NCBI GenBank assembly: GCA_963978545.1
Contig: OZ021731.1
Span: 24,262,093 to 24,326,092 of the forward strand
DNA: 64,000 bases
DNA from: Linyphia triangularis
Lineage: Eukaryota; Arthropoda; Arachnida; Araneae; Linyphiidae
Reading direction: 5' to 3'
Positions 10,708 through 22,622 of this stretch are shown piece by piece (positions within the stretch are counted from its first letter, which is position 1; each line of letters starts with the position of its first letter). The position numbers and the translations under genes were made by a program. The notes under the pieces were generated by a model. The model saw nothing but the letters and a program-made list of their open reading frames with translations. It did no database searches and was not told where the DNA came from.

Positions 10708-13212
10708 TTACAAAGTTAAATTGAATTTTCTAACAGTTCCACTGCTGGCAAATTTGTTGAGGACCATCTCGTCTGAAACTGAGCATTGCCTATGGATATT
10801 CTGCAAAGCCAGTCCAGTTAAGCGATTTTCGCTTATCTTACTTCTAAGATAAGTTTTTAATCTCCGAAGAGAAGAACAACTTCTCTCAGCTGTGGCTGCT
10901 GACACTGGCAGAATGGATAGGATTTTGAGCAAAACGTATATGCTGGGGAAGATGTTTTGGTCGCATTCATACGGCGACCCAATCGCTGAGTTTGGTAACA
11001 TTTCGACCGACATCCACTTTCTTTTCCACAGCTCCCATTCGCCTTCAATCACATCTTTTAAGTAGGAAGATCATCTTCATAAAAGGAGATGCATGGTTCA
11101 ATATCTTGAAAACTCTTCCCAACAGCGTGTTACGGAATAAGGTTTTGCAAGGAAGAAATTGTTTCTTTATGAGGCAAAAAGCGCTCATTTAATAAAGATA
11201 TCATATCATCTAAGTAGGGCGTAAAAATTGTTATTCTATAGTATTCTTTAGTTGTTTTGTAAGCTATATTTGGGCGATTCTTTTGGATTTTACACACTGT
11301 TGGTGTTTTGAATTCTATATTATGTTTTTCAGCTAAGGTTTCAGCTTCAGTATATATAGAATTAAACTTATCCACATGGTTGTTTCTCATTTCTTTCAAC
11401 ATCGTCGTTATGTTGCTGACTTTACCCAAAGCACTGGCCAAGTCAATGTTAGTACTTTGCAGATACTCGGATAGGTTGTATGTGCAACCGAGCAGTTTAC
11501 TGGCGATGCAGAAACATACTAGAAAAGAAAACTGGCATGTGCTTTGCAACAAAATGTGTGCCTTTTTGGACGAATCGTCTGTTGCGAGGCCCTCGATTTC
11601 CTCTAACGAAGCGATGATTGGCTCTAAAAACTCCTTGAACATTAAAATGGCTTCATGACGTAAAATCCAACGAGTTTCACATAACGTCTTAAGTTTCGTC
11701 TGTTTTGTGTTAGGTTTCAAGTCTTTAATATTCTTTTTCAGAATATCTGGTTCGTTTTGCAGATTTATGAAAGAAACTGTAAATTTCTGAAATTACACCA
11801 AAGGCGTTTCGGATGCCCTGAACTTTCGTGGCGTCAGATATGCAGAGATTGAGAGAGTGAGATACGCAATAGGTATATACAGCTTTCGGGTATTTTTCTC
11901 TCACCATAGCTTGAACACCACGAAATTGCCCACGCATGTTTGACGCCCCGTCGTATCCTTGGCCACGTAGCTTGTTTAAATCAAAGCCAAGTTTTAGCAA
12001 GGCTTCTACAATTGTAGCTGTAAGACCTGCACCAGTTAAATCAGTGACAGGAATAAACGCAAGGAAATCTTCTCTAGTTTGTACAGTTGCTTCATCAATA
12101 TACCTTATGTATAAGGACAGTTGTTCTATTTGAGAAATATCTGTTGTTTTGTCGGCAATGATGGAAAAAAACTCTGAATTTGATACTTTTTTAACTATTT
12201 CGGATTGTATGAGCTCTCCAAAAATACTTATGATTTCGTTTTGAATTGATGGGCTTATATACATTGCGTTACTTCCGCTGGTTAGTAAATGTTCTTTTAA
12301 AATGTCATCTCCATTTATTGCCCTAAATCTCAGTAGGGTACGAAAGTTCCCATCGTTCCAATCAGGCTCTTCCATCAGAATCCGTCCAGAATCTTCATGT
12401 CCAAGGAGAGGCAAATTCTGTCTTCCGCATAAGCGAATTGTTTGTATAATAGATGCAAGTTTTTGACGATTCTTCAAAGATTCTTGCTTTTTCTGCTTAT
12501 CCAACTGCATTATAATATTATCTTTCTTCCTTGAGACAATCGATTTAATATTGTCCGTAAATTCAACACTGGAAAGATGGTATGCAGACTTCTCGTGGTG
12601 TGAAAATATTTGCAAAGCTTTCTTCAAATTGTTGCAAAGTCTCTTAACTAAATTTTGAACTGATACATGTCTTCCCTTACCTACGCAATCTGAATCCAAA
12701 AATAACACACAATACTTGCAGTATGCCCCGTTTTTTAACTGTGAATAAGCCAACCATTTGTGGTTTTCAAGCCACCCAAAATTAAATCTCCTTTTGAAAT
12801 TTCCACAAAGCTGTTCTGGAAAAGAAAATTTTGGATTTGGAGTCCACACATTGTTTAACACTGAAACTTTTTCATCGTTAGACAAACTTTTAGCAGAATC
12901 GACATAAAGAGAAATGTCATATTTGTTCGTAATTTCTGTTAATATGCAACTTGATGTACTTGCCTGAACTGAAGATACTGTTTCCTTTTTCTCTTCTACT
13001 TGATTTACGCCAGATACTATTTCATTTTTCTCTACTACTTGATTTACGTAAGATACTATTTCATTTTTCTCTACTACTTGATTTCGGACAGGTACTATTT
13101 TATTTTTCTCTTCTATTTGATTTACGTCACATACATTAAAGTCCTCCTTATCCGATGTTTTCGACTTTTTTATAAATGTTAATTTCTGTTGCTGAAATTT
13201 ACTCCGCTTCAT
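10708..13212 (-). pseudogene. hAT transposase (ZMYM1-like, DUF4371 + hATC), broken
   Basis: The minus-strand start is MKRSKFQQQK at 13212. The N-terminal about 80 residues contain a degenerate repeat, VNQVVEKNEIVS, about four times. Then come a TTF-type zinc finger region (FSFPEQLCGNFKRRFN, AYCKYCVLF), the DUF4371 RNase-H-like core (IADKTTDIS, GQGYDGASNM, THE run YTYCVSHSLNLC) and a C-terminal hATC dimerisation segment (LPVSAATAERSCSSLRRLK). The frame breaks near 11720-11725 and again between about 11130 and 11052, so three pieces (11725-13212, 11130-11720, 10708-11052) are needed to cover it. It would cut and paste its own element; as it stands it is a pseudogene. Confidence 0.88.
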
Positions 13213-15423
13213 GATGAAAAACTTATAAGAGTAAGAAATATGTGTCCTTTTAATTACTCATATAAAGAAATTTTCTAAGCGTCCAAACACCTCCAGTTGA
13301 CTTGGACTTAGTCTACAGGAACACAGACAACAAAGATAAAGGGTATATGTGGTGTAGGATCAAAACTATCTGAAAGGGTTTTGCATATTTTTAGCACTTC
13401 GAAAATAAATACTATTTTTTTTTTTTTAATTTTTAAACACAAATTTGTGTAACATCATGAATAATTATTTAATAACAAACGTACTTCTACGTTTATTTCA
13501 AGTGTAGAATTTTTAGAAATTTTCACACAAAAATACATTAAAAATAATTTTCAAACTTTATAATACAATAATTTATAATAAAAAATTACGAACTAAAATT
13601 CAAAATCAAATACCATACATCGCTTTTGTAAATAGTTTGGGAAAAAAGTTTGGTTTCAAGTATAAGAGAGCACATGTGAACACGGAACACATATAAACAA
13701 GATGTTTTTTACAAAAAGATAGGAAATAAAAAAAAAAGTCTTGAAAAATTATCAAAAGATTGACTGTAACTCTTCTGTCCCTCTACTAAAGTTGCAGAAC
13801 AATGAACAAATTTGTTTTCTTGTAGTGACAATTTATTTATTTTATCAGGTATGTTGAATATAATACATTTATCAATGCCTTTAAGTGAAAAAAAAATCTA
13901 AAAGTATTAAAATTATTGTAGAAACATTATTTTACTTTCATCTAAACTTGTGCAAAGTTTTAGTATTTTATTTTACTCAATTGAAAAGAATTTATTTTTA
14001 TAAATTATTCCTAAGAAAGATGACAGGTCTTTTATGAACAAAATTCCAGGAACAAATTATAAACAGTGATTTAATTTAAACAGTGTGTAAAAACAAGTGA
14101 GGTAAAAAAAAAAAACACTTAATATTTTTAGCACGAAAAGTTGCAGAACCCAATTTATATGCATCAAGTCATTTTTATAATGGAGTTAGAATAAAGAGGG
14201 AGAATACTAGAGAAAAAGGCGAGATAAACATTTGATTTGTTTGTTTAAATGTCTTGAAAAATTAAAGAAAAAATTTGCATACTCTCTCTGCCCAAAAAAT
14301 AAAAAAGTCTAAGCATTTTGAATAATCTCAAAATAGTAAGACGGCAAACAGAATGATCGGCTCTTAAATATTGAGTTTAGTTTACAAGAATAGTTACGTG
14401 TTTTTTTGTTTGTTTTTTCAATTTTCATAATTACACTAACAAACAAGTTTGGGATTTTTTTAAATAATTTAATGTAAAATGTTTAGGAATTTAATGTGTT
14501 TTTTAAAATTGTATATAAATACTTAAAAAAATGTTGCCCCCAAAAATGTTGAAATTTAAAAAATTTTCCTAAAATTTAACAAATTGTCATAATTAGTTAC
14601 TGGAATTTTAAAACTATATGGTAATTAATTTAGGTAAACATATTTCAATAAAAATATATTAATTATTAAAATATTATAATTATATCAATTTATCATTGGA
14701 GTTATAATGTTATTGCCAACAATAACCATTAACATCTGATTAACAACGTCCCATTCTAACGCTTTAATGTCCCAATCCGCATGCCCAGATAAATAGGTCA
14801 ATAGTTTTTAAAAAAAGCTTTATGATCGTAACCATTTATATAAAATAATTTATTTGAATAGTGAAAAATTGCACTTACCATGAATTGGGTAGAAATAAGA
14901 AATTTCTTATACAGAGAATTCTAGAATTCTAATTTCTTATACAGAGAGGAGGTTGGAGATGGCTGCTAAGAAAGAGCCTTGTGGCTTTCTGGACATCTCT
15001 TGTCACCTATTGCACTAGTGAACCCCAGAGTCCCTGGGGGGGGGGAGGGATCATGGACTAGACAAGTACAAGATCCACCCCCCCCCCCCACTCCCATCCC
15101 CAGGACTCTGAAAGCCTTTTGTCGGACGAAAGTCCGCGCCAACGAGACTAGACATCGCGTATCACGTCGACTAGTCATCACGCCTGAAGTCTGGAGTGCT
15201 ACATTCAGGGCAGATTCAACTTAATTCGATTCGTTAATAATTCCAGTGCTTTGTCTGTCCAATTTCAAAAAATTAAAAAATAACGAAAACTTGTGTTAAT
15301 TTCAAATTTTAATTATCCAAGCATAAATAGATCTATTTCTGACTTTCGAGGTTTGAAAATTTCGGGCTTGGGGGGGGGGGGGGCTGCAGCCCCATCAGCC
15401 CTGGCTACGCGCCTGCCTTTGAC

Positions 15424-16868
15424 AGGGTCTGTGAAATCTAGCCCAATAATAGAAAAAGAGGATAGCTTCCATAATTCTATTTGTTGGCAAAGGTGCCAGC
15501 ACCTGCTTTCCTTTATTCGAATTATATCTTTTGCAAATGAAATACTTCTTGAAGACGGATTTTGTCATTTGTCTTCGTCTAATTATCCGAAATTTCTTCT
15601 GTACTTGAGTATGAGTATCCGTAGTATCCAGAATAACAAACAAGCTGATGAGTTGCCCTGATAACTAATAGTTCTGTAAACTTATATTTCCCGCTGGCAA
15701 CAGAATCGGATGCTTTTGATCGAATCAAATTGTGAGCGTTGTAGCTTTCCACCTATTCATATTATATTATATATTTATCTCAAAATGGGTTCAAGGGAGA
15801 TTGTAGCGAATCATTGCGAAGGATAACCTTCTTCTGTCGCAACTGCTTGAACTCGTGATATAAGACATGACTTTGAACTCGTTTTATCCAAAATCCTTCG
15901 GTTTTTCGTATTTCTTCTGAAACACGCTCACCACTCATCACATTACATTTCCTCGAATTATTGTTGAATCATAATAATACGTAATACCTTTATGTAGCTT
16001 AGATAGTGAACTAAAATCTTTTAAAAGTATGAAAAATTCCATCTTGGTTTTATTACTAAAACTTTGAAACAAAATTATGAAGTTAAATCACTTTACTCCA
16101 GCGAAGGGCCAGGTTTAATGAACATAGAGTTGTTGTAGCACTATTTGAAATTGTTGGAATTGTGTTAATGTTGTTTAAGTGATCTGCGATATATAATACA
16201 GTAAAATCACCATTTCAGAAATATCATCGCTATAAACACAATTTTTTTCAGAAAATGTTTATTACCTAATGTAAAATCGTCATCTTTATTGGAGATTTAC
16301 AGGAGATGCTACTGGAGGACTCTACCCGGCCGTAACATCAGTAGATCAAGATATGTGAAGTAGGAATGTCTTCAGGGATGTCTTTCAAATAGAAACTGGC
16401 TCACATATGTGTATAGAAAATCATCTATTTTTGTTTAAGCAATAACAGTCAAACCCCCTTGACGTGAAATCGCTTGTCATGAAAACCCCTTTAACGCAAA
16501 GTAAAAGCAGTTCTCCTTAGTGAAAACTTAACGTTAATTTATTTGTTTAACACGAAATTCAGTTAACGTTAGCAATTTCAACGGCCTCATCAACTTCACG
16601 TTTACGAGATTTGACTGTACTTTATTTCAAATAATAAGTCAAGCTGCCCAGAGCTATCTGACTGAATTCATATCTTAAAGGCAAAGAATAAGGGGACCGA
16701 AAAAGAAAAAATGTGTTGTTGGATTTCAGTTTCTTATCAGTTTTCATTCAGCAAGAATGTGATAATGGACCATGACTGCGTCGAGTCAGTTTATCAGACC
16801 AATTGCCCAGTTTAACCGCCTAAGATAATTCTAGTAAGTACATTTGATCCTTTCTCAAGTCACGTCTA
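15424..16868. other. Unassigned intergenic sequence
   Basis: There is no supported gene. Open frames at 15293-15661 and its complement straddle the hAT end and lack domains. It is moderately AT-rich. Confidence 0.35.
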
Positions 16869-17414
16869 CACTATCTACTAATAAGTACTTGGACACCCAT
16901 GCAAATGAGGATATCTGCGGTCCTGATCTACGTCACCCTTTATCCCAATTCATGGTAGACTCATCACCGGCTCCTACTCCACTATTCTAGACAACAATAT
17001 GCTTCCTACGCTGTGTCAATTTTACGGGTTCGATCATTGTTACTTCCAGGATGACAACGCCACTTGTCATGTTGCGCCACTTGTCACGTGGATTAGTACG
17101 ATGACAACGGGGTGAACCGACTGGTCTGGCATGCGTAGAGTCCAGACTTGAATCCTGTAGAACACCTTTGGAACGAGTTGGATCGCTGAATTAAAGTGTG
17201 CAGCAACCGTCCAAAATCGGTGGACGAACTTACATGTCTTAATAAGCCGAGTAGAGGAAAATACCACTGTCCATCATCCAAACACTTGTGGAAAGCATGC
17301 CCTGAGGGTTAGGCTATAATTACCTGAAGTGGAAGCTCTACCACCTATTGAATATGAATAAATTGTGTTTATCTCTTTTATCACAGGTGTCTAATTACTT
17401 ATTGGTAGATATTG
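16869..17414 (+). mobile_element. Internally deleted Tc1-like element, copy A
   Basis: The ends CACTATCTACTAATAAGTA and the complement of TACTTATTGGTAGATATTG form Tc1-type inverted repeats flanked by TA (16867-16868, 17415-17416). The body retains only the 3' third of a Tc1 transposase, with SPDLNPVEHLWNEL-like sequence carrying the last catalytic acidic residue, plus scattered stops. The structure matches copy B at 40724-41270 almost base for base, including the deletion joint. Confidence 0.85.
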
Positions 17415-17416
17415 TA

Positions 17417-18345
17417 TTAGTTGCTTGTAACTCGCCGTCAATAATTTCAAAAAATTATCACTGGTTAAGTTTTACAAGTAAGAGCACCTTCTTAATATTC
17501 GAAGAATATAATTTAAGACAATTTGTTGGCTCATCCAACGTTTCGTTCAATGTCTCAGGTTAGTTTATTAAAATGAAGGAGACATAATTACCCACTGCAG
17601 AGGCTTTCCAAGTTTCAATTCCAAACACATAATTTCACTTGATTTCCTTTCCGTATTACTAGATGCAAGGCATGATTTCTCATAAGGCCTGTGTTAAGGC
17701 CCCTTGAATTTTGGAGACCCTCAAATTGCCTGAAAAATTCTGAATGAATTATGATGTAAGTATCAATATTCTATTCAGCGCATTTGATCAACGTCATAAA
17801 ATATGAACACATATTTCAACAAATCTTTTTAGTTATTAAAATATTCATATCTCGACAACTATTTAATCAAAATCAGGCACGTATTGGGACATAAAACAGG
17901 CCAGATGATTTAAATCTTTGCCGGACCAAATTTTCAGTATAATTATTAAGCACATTTTAATAATTATTTTAATAATAAATTAATTAAAATAATTCATTTT
18001 AATAATTAATATATTTTATTGTTCAAATATATTTATTTATTGATTAATTTTAATAATTAGTTTAATTAAATCAAATTTTTCTGTCACTGTTATTTAGGCC
18101 CTCTTGGAGAGACTAAAAATCTTTGGTTAAACTTTGATTTTTAAAAATGACTATCGTATTTCCAGCTGAAGTATTATTTAATAGTTCTTTATTATTTTCT
18201 GATACAATTTATATTTTAATACCGATATTTTACTTTATTTCTTGGGAATTTCATTCTTTTTCTGCACAACATTTTTAGTTTTCAAACGCCAGCAGAGTAC
18301 CCTACCTGGCAGTTATAAATTTATTCAGGATGAATCTTTGCAATA
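17417..18345. other. Unassigned AT-rich intergenic sequence
   Basis: Nothing coding is recognised. TTAATAATTAA-type simple sequence at about 17940-18070. Confidence 0.35.
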
Positions 18346-18349
18346 GGAC

Positions 18350-18415
18350 TTTCACACCTTATCTTGGGTTCGAACCCAGACTCGACGATTGCGAGTAATT
18401 TATCTTACTGACCAT
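18350..18415 (-). repeat. tRNA-derived SINE, 3' part of a head split by an insertion
   Basis: The complement contains a B-box GGGTTCGAACCC and, just before it, ATGGTCAGTAAGATA (A-box-like). The 5' part of the same head continues at 28905-28930 on the far side of the 18416-28904 insertion. A tRNA gene is unlikely because the acceptor strands do not pair. Confidence 0.6.
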
Positions 18416-19606
18416 TAGACTTGGGCGATGTTAACAATTCTGCATCGCGATGTATCGGAAAGCAAACATCACGATGTCACGATACATCACGTTGTTAACT
18501 ACTTTTTTTTACAAAATACTATAAAACAACGTTTTCAGAACACTCTATGTAGCCGAGAGTTATGCTTAGTTAGCTTTGTAACATTTTATTTAATTCATGT
18601 ATAGAAGTTTATTTTAAATAACATGAGCAGCGACCGAATTACTTTCAAGGGGATACATAAAGCACTCAAGGGGATATAAGTCGGTAAGGGGGTAAATCCG
18701 GATTTTTCAATTTCTCTATCTTAATGAAATTTTACTTTGTTATTATCCAGGGAAGGAGGGGGACGGGGAGGACAAGTGCACTTCCTGGCGGTGCACATGT
18801 TACTTTAGTTATTGGATATTCTTAATTATTAAACCAAAAACATACTTTATAATGAATATTTTATTACTTACTATATACAATATAACTATTAAACAATAAA
18901 AATAAAATTAATGCATAGCATTTAAAACTCTAATGATCTTTATTTTGTGCCAAAAAAAAAAAAAAATCTGCATTTCAGCATTTTTAAGAAGCAATGTTGG
19001 ATTGAGTAATTAATCTTATGGAAATAAACTATATTCAAATTGTATAAACTGAAGAAAAAAAATATAAAACATTTATTTACTTACGAATCAGAAGAGAAAA
19101 TCCGTCAACGTAAATGGAAAAAAAATCGTTTATAAGTATTTAAGCAATCAAACTAGAGAAACAACTGTGATCAGTCCATGCGCTAATTCATATTGACTTT
19201 GGCAGATATAGTAAACCATCATAGTAATAAATAGCCTGATTATCTTAACTAGATAAGATCTAGACAGAAATTGCCCCGCTAGAATACAGCAATCCCCTTG
19301 AGTTAATAAATAAAGCAAAGCTCTCAAAGTAATCCTGATGTAAAAGATTTAAAAATACAAAAATGTTATATTTTATTTCTTCCAAGTTAAAGAAAAAGAA
19401 AAAAAAAGTTTAGGAAATACTCAATTGAATTCCATCAAGGTTTTATATCTGATGACAAATTAAATAAAAATCAAAGCGTTTTTCAGAGTTGAGAGAACAA
19501 CAACAAAAAATTTCACACAATAAAAGGAATACTTCTTTCATCGAATCTCCAATATTACTAGACTACTGGCGCCTGAAACCACTTTGCAATTTCAATACTC
19601 AGCTGT

Positions 19607-20269
19607 TGCCGTGAGTATAGTGGTTAATTAACAAACGTCAGAATTAATCTAAAGGAACTTAATTTCGTGCATAAGTTAAAGCGTTGCAATAACTCAAATT
19701 CGTAACTTGAAATGATATTTATTCATGAACAATAGGTATTTAGACAAAACATTTCCTCAAAGCACGCTTAGTTAAGTCAGTGCTGACATCCATAGATTAA
19801 AAGCAAAATATAATATATCATAAAGATATCATAGAACAACTAATAAATCATATTGACACTTTTGATTACTATACAGTATAAAAACTGGCTGAGCATTTGA
19901 ATCAAGAAATTTCACTTACTGGCATATCAGGGTCAGGAAAATGGCGCATTCATGTGCATGAAATTGCGTCCGATAAAAATGCATCTCTCTCTCAGGCATC
20001 ACCGCTTGACCGACTTGCTATCTCCCCAATTTCCTTCTGTCTCTTACGATCCCCCTCATAATTACATCAAAACTTCTCTCTCTACGCCATTGGAGCGGCT
20101 CGAATCCTTTATGGAATCGCCAACTCTTATTTGACCAATTGGCCAAACCCCTGTTTAAATATTCTCCCAAAAGCTTCGGACAGAAACTTAAGGGGCTATG
20201 TACTTGTTGCAGTTTTAAACAGACCCCTTAATACAATTTGTAAAATGTCTGTGGATATACAGCATGACA
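19607..20269 (-). repeat. 3' LTR of the Gypsy element
   Basis: 663 bases, TG...CA in the minus orientation. It matches 27801-28463 apart from about four substitutions (for example GATATC versus GATTTC near 19827 and ATGGCG versus ATTCCG near 19940). A 60-codon open frame occurs identically in both LTRs and is not a gene. Confidence 0.95.
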
Positions 20270-22622
20270 TTTATCACCCTTTTCACCAACAAAAATTTTA
20301 AAGAAATTCCACTCAGCCAGCTAAAAATTAAAAAATAAAACACTCACAGCATTCCATAAAGTAACTGCAAAAAAAAATACACAAGAATGAAAGATGATGT
20401 GTAAAAGCATGAAATTACAAGCAGATAGTTGCACACTGAAATATGACCAATCACAATTTTTTGTAACATTGTTAAAGAGCAAAAATATATAAATAAAAAA
20501 CAACATGAAGATGTAACCAGGAAAACACAAGGTATAATTTAGAAGGGAAAGAAAAAGAAGTTGGTTCATGAACAACGTTCTCAATCGTCATTGTGTAAGT
20601 TTTTTTAGTTTCATAGTTTGTAAATCTCCATAGTCAAAGAGTTCAGTTTATTGTGACCATCTAACACAGTATTGTTGTTCTGTGTTATCCTAAAGGTGTT
20701 GAACATTCCTAGCAAAAAGTTTGTGCATCGGAAAGAAAACAGTTTATTGTTCACACTTGCAATGTCACTAGAATGTCTGTCTTCTCTCGTTCCCTGAAGA
20801 TCGAGTTACCCAGGAGCAAAAAAAATAATAGTTTTACCTGGATGTCGTGTGGCCCTCAATCAAAGTGGATGGCCAGGGGAAAATGTGTTCAGTTGCCATT
20901 GCATTGGTGATGAGGAGTCAAAGGAAAACTGAGAGGGGTGTGGCCTGCTTTGCTACCTGTTCCTTTCTCCAACTTCGCGGACTTGGGTGAGTGACGGCCT
21001 CCTACTGTATGGCCAGGTCAAGCTTGCTGATCTCTGTAACCGGAACATCGGAACATTCTCTGTGTGTCGTCTGCTGTGATGATGCCGGAAGGTAGCTCCG
21101 CCCTGTCCCACAGGTGTCGAATGGGGCATGTTGGGTCCTCCCATCAATTTGTATGTCCACGGTCCACGTCTCTCGGACTCCGCTGCTTGGAATTTCGCAG
21201 TCGTTCGGTGTAGCTTGTTGAGGACTGCCATCTGGTGGTGTGGTATGGAAACATATGTTGGACCTGTTGCTGCGTTGTCGTGGTCTGATTGAAATCGCTG
21301 AGTAGTCTGGAAAGCGAGTACTGTATCTCTGACGAAATCTGACCATTCTGAAGAACTATTTCTGCTTCACTGTAAATCTCTGGCCAGCGGTGATATTCAG
21401 CTGTAGCAAAAATTTAGGAATGCTACTTTGCGCAAGGCAGCACGCCATTCTACTTCATTGTAAATGCAGATCTGTTTAGATTTTTTGATACAGAAAAATG
21501 ACAATTCCAAGACTCATAAATACTCAGCCAGTCCTAAACTTTTAACCTAATCAACTATTATTAGTAATCCTCACATGAAAGACTGCTCAAAATCAAAATA
21601 GAAAAAAGAAAAAAAAATTACCATTTAACTTTCATTAACCAAAGTAGAAAAATACAAATATACTTAGTCTTATCTCCCTTTTATATCATTTTTTTCTTAA
21701 ACTTCCCTTGATTTTTTATTACATAACCAGAACAAAGCATTAAGTTTCCCTCCAAAAATTAATTTACACCACCAATTGCCAAATATAATTAACATCCTTA
21801 ATCACCAATTCCAATCATGAATTAATTACTAATATCGTAGACAACACACTCGTATAATCAGAGCTACGATCCAAAATCAACAGCGTGAACGCGTTCTGTT
21901 GATCAAATTAATCCAGAGCACATAAAAGCAAGACACCCGACACTAAATCCGCTCCTTTTGCCTGCCTAACAGCAGATTCCTACCAGTTTCAGTGTTCAAA
22001 AACGCCTTAATCTAACCCATTAAAAAAAACAATGCCATACATTAATCGAAAAAAGACCAAATGTCTCATTAATTCCAGTGCAACAAATCGCTACCAAAAA
22101 AAAATTTCGACGACCCCCTCGTTGGCCCTAAAAAAAAACAAAAACCGACTTCCGCTACCTCTGTTAAAGTGGGGAGAGAAAAAAACGAAAAATCGCCCCT
22201 CTGAACTCTCCAAAAAGAAAAACAACACAAAAACACAAACTTCGTTCTCCTTGGCAAGTCACGTGACAGAAGCGGTCAGACTTCTCCCCGTCTGATGACG
22301 TCACACACCCTTTCCGAGACCGGAGAACTATATGTTCCCCACAAAAAATAAATAAAAACCTGTTCTGAAAGTGACCAACATTCGCCCTTTTTCCCGCCAA
22401 AATGCAGACAGTCATTTGCCGACGCGTCCCTCGCCATTAGTGTCAACAAGACTCTACGCGACAATATTTATGACCAATTCATGCGTGCTGAATACTCCCG
22501 TAGCAAAGATTGACAAAAGCTAAGACTTTTAAATTTACGAGTTCCCTCGTCTAGCCAGAGAATGACAGCGCTTTTTTTTTATTGTTTGTCAATCCAAGTC
22601 TTGTCCTAGGAATCGTGAGAAG
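20270..22622 (-). other. Non-coding 3' region of the Gypsy element
   Basis: A 2.35-kb stretch between the integrase end and the 3' LTR, unusually long for a simple Gypsy element. Short open frames (20953-21346) have no recognisable domain, and I see no envelope-like hydrophobic features. It could be a decayed extra gene or a long untranslated region. Confidence 0.5.

Larger units (their letters stand above)
10116..15415 (-). mobile_element. hAT transposon with 8-bp target duplication
   Basis: The left end is CAGGGGCGTATCCAGG and the right end is the complement of CAGGCGCGTAGCCAGGG; the subterminal parts carry G runs on both sides. The element is flanked by the perfect 8-bp direct repeat CCTTTGAC (10108-10115, 15416-15423), the hallmark length for hAT. 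It encodes a broken DUF4371/hATC transposase on the minus strand (10708-13212). A MITE is nested at 10362-10565. Total length is 5300 bases. The part from 13213 to 15340 is AT-rich and non-coding. Confidence 0.92.

Noticed and set aside
12951..13182. Plus-strand frames within the hAT transposase N-terminus
   Set aside because: Antisense shadows of the VNQVVEKNEIVS-type repeats in the minus-strand transposase.
15027..15111. G-run/C-run hairpin AGAGTCCCTGGGG...CCCCAGGACTCT
   Set aside because: Clear short inverted repeat but inside the non-coding 5' part of the hAT element and without a second copy here; not enough to call a separate element.
19952..20134. A 60-codon plus-strand frame, identical at 28146-28328
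   Set aside because: It lies inside both LTRs of the Gypsy element on the antisense strand; identity reflects the LTR pair.
20953..21346. Two overlapping minus-strand frames inside the Gypsy 3' region
   Set aside because: No domain and no membrane features, so not supported as an env gene.
22032..22464. Several short frames on both strands near 22.0-22.5 kb
   Set aside because: Overlapping low-complexity frames in the non-coding part of the Gypsy element; no domain.
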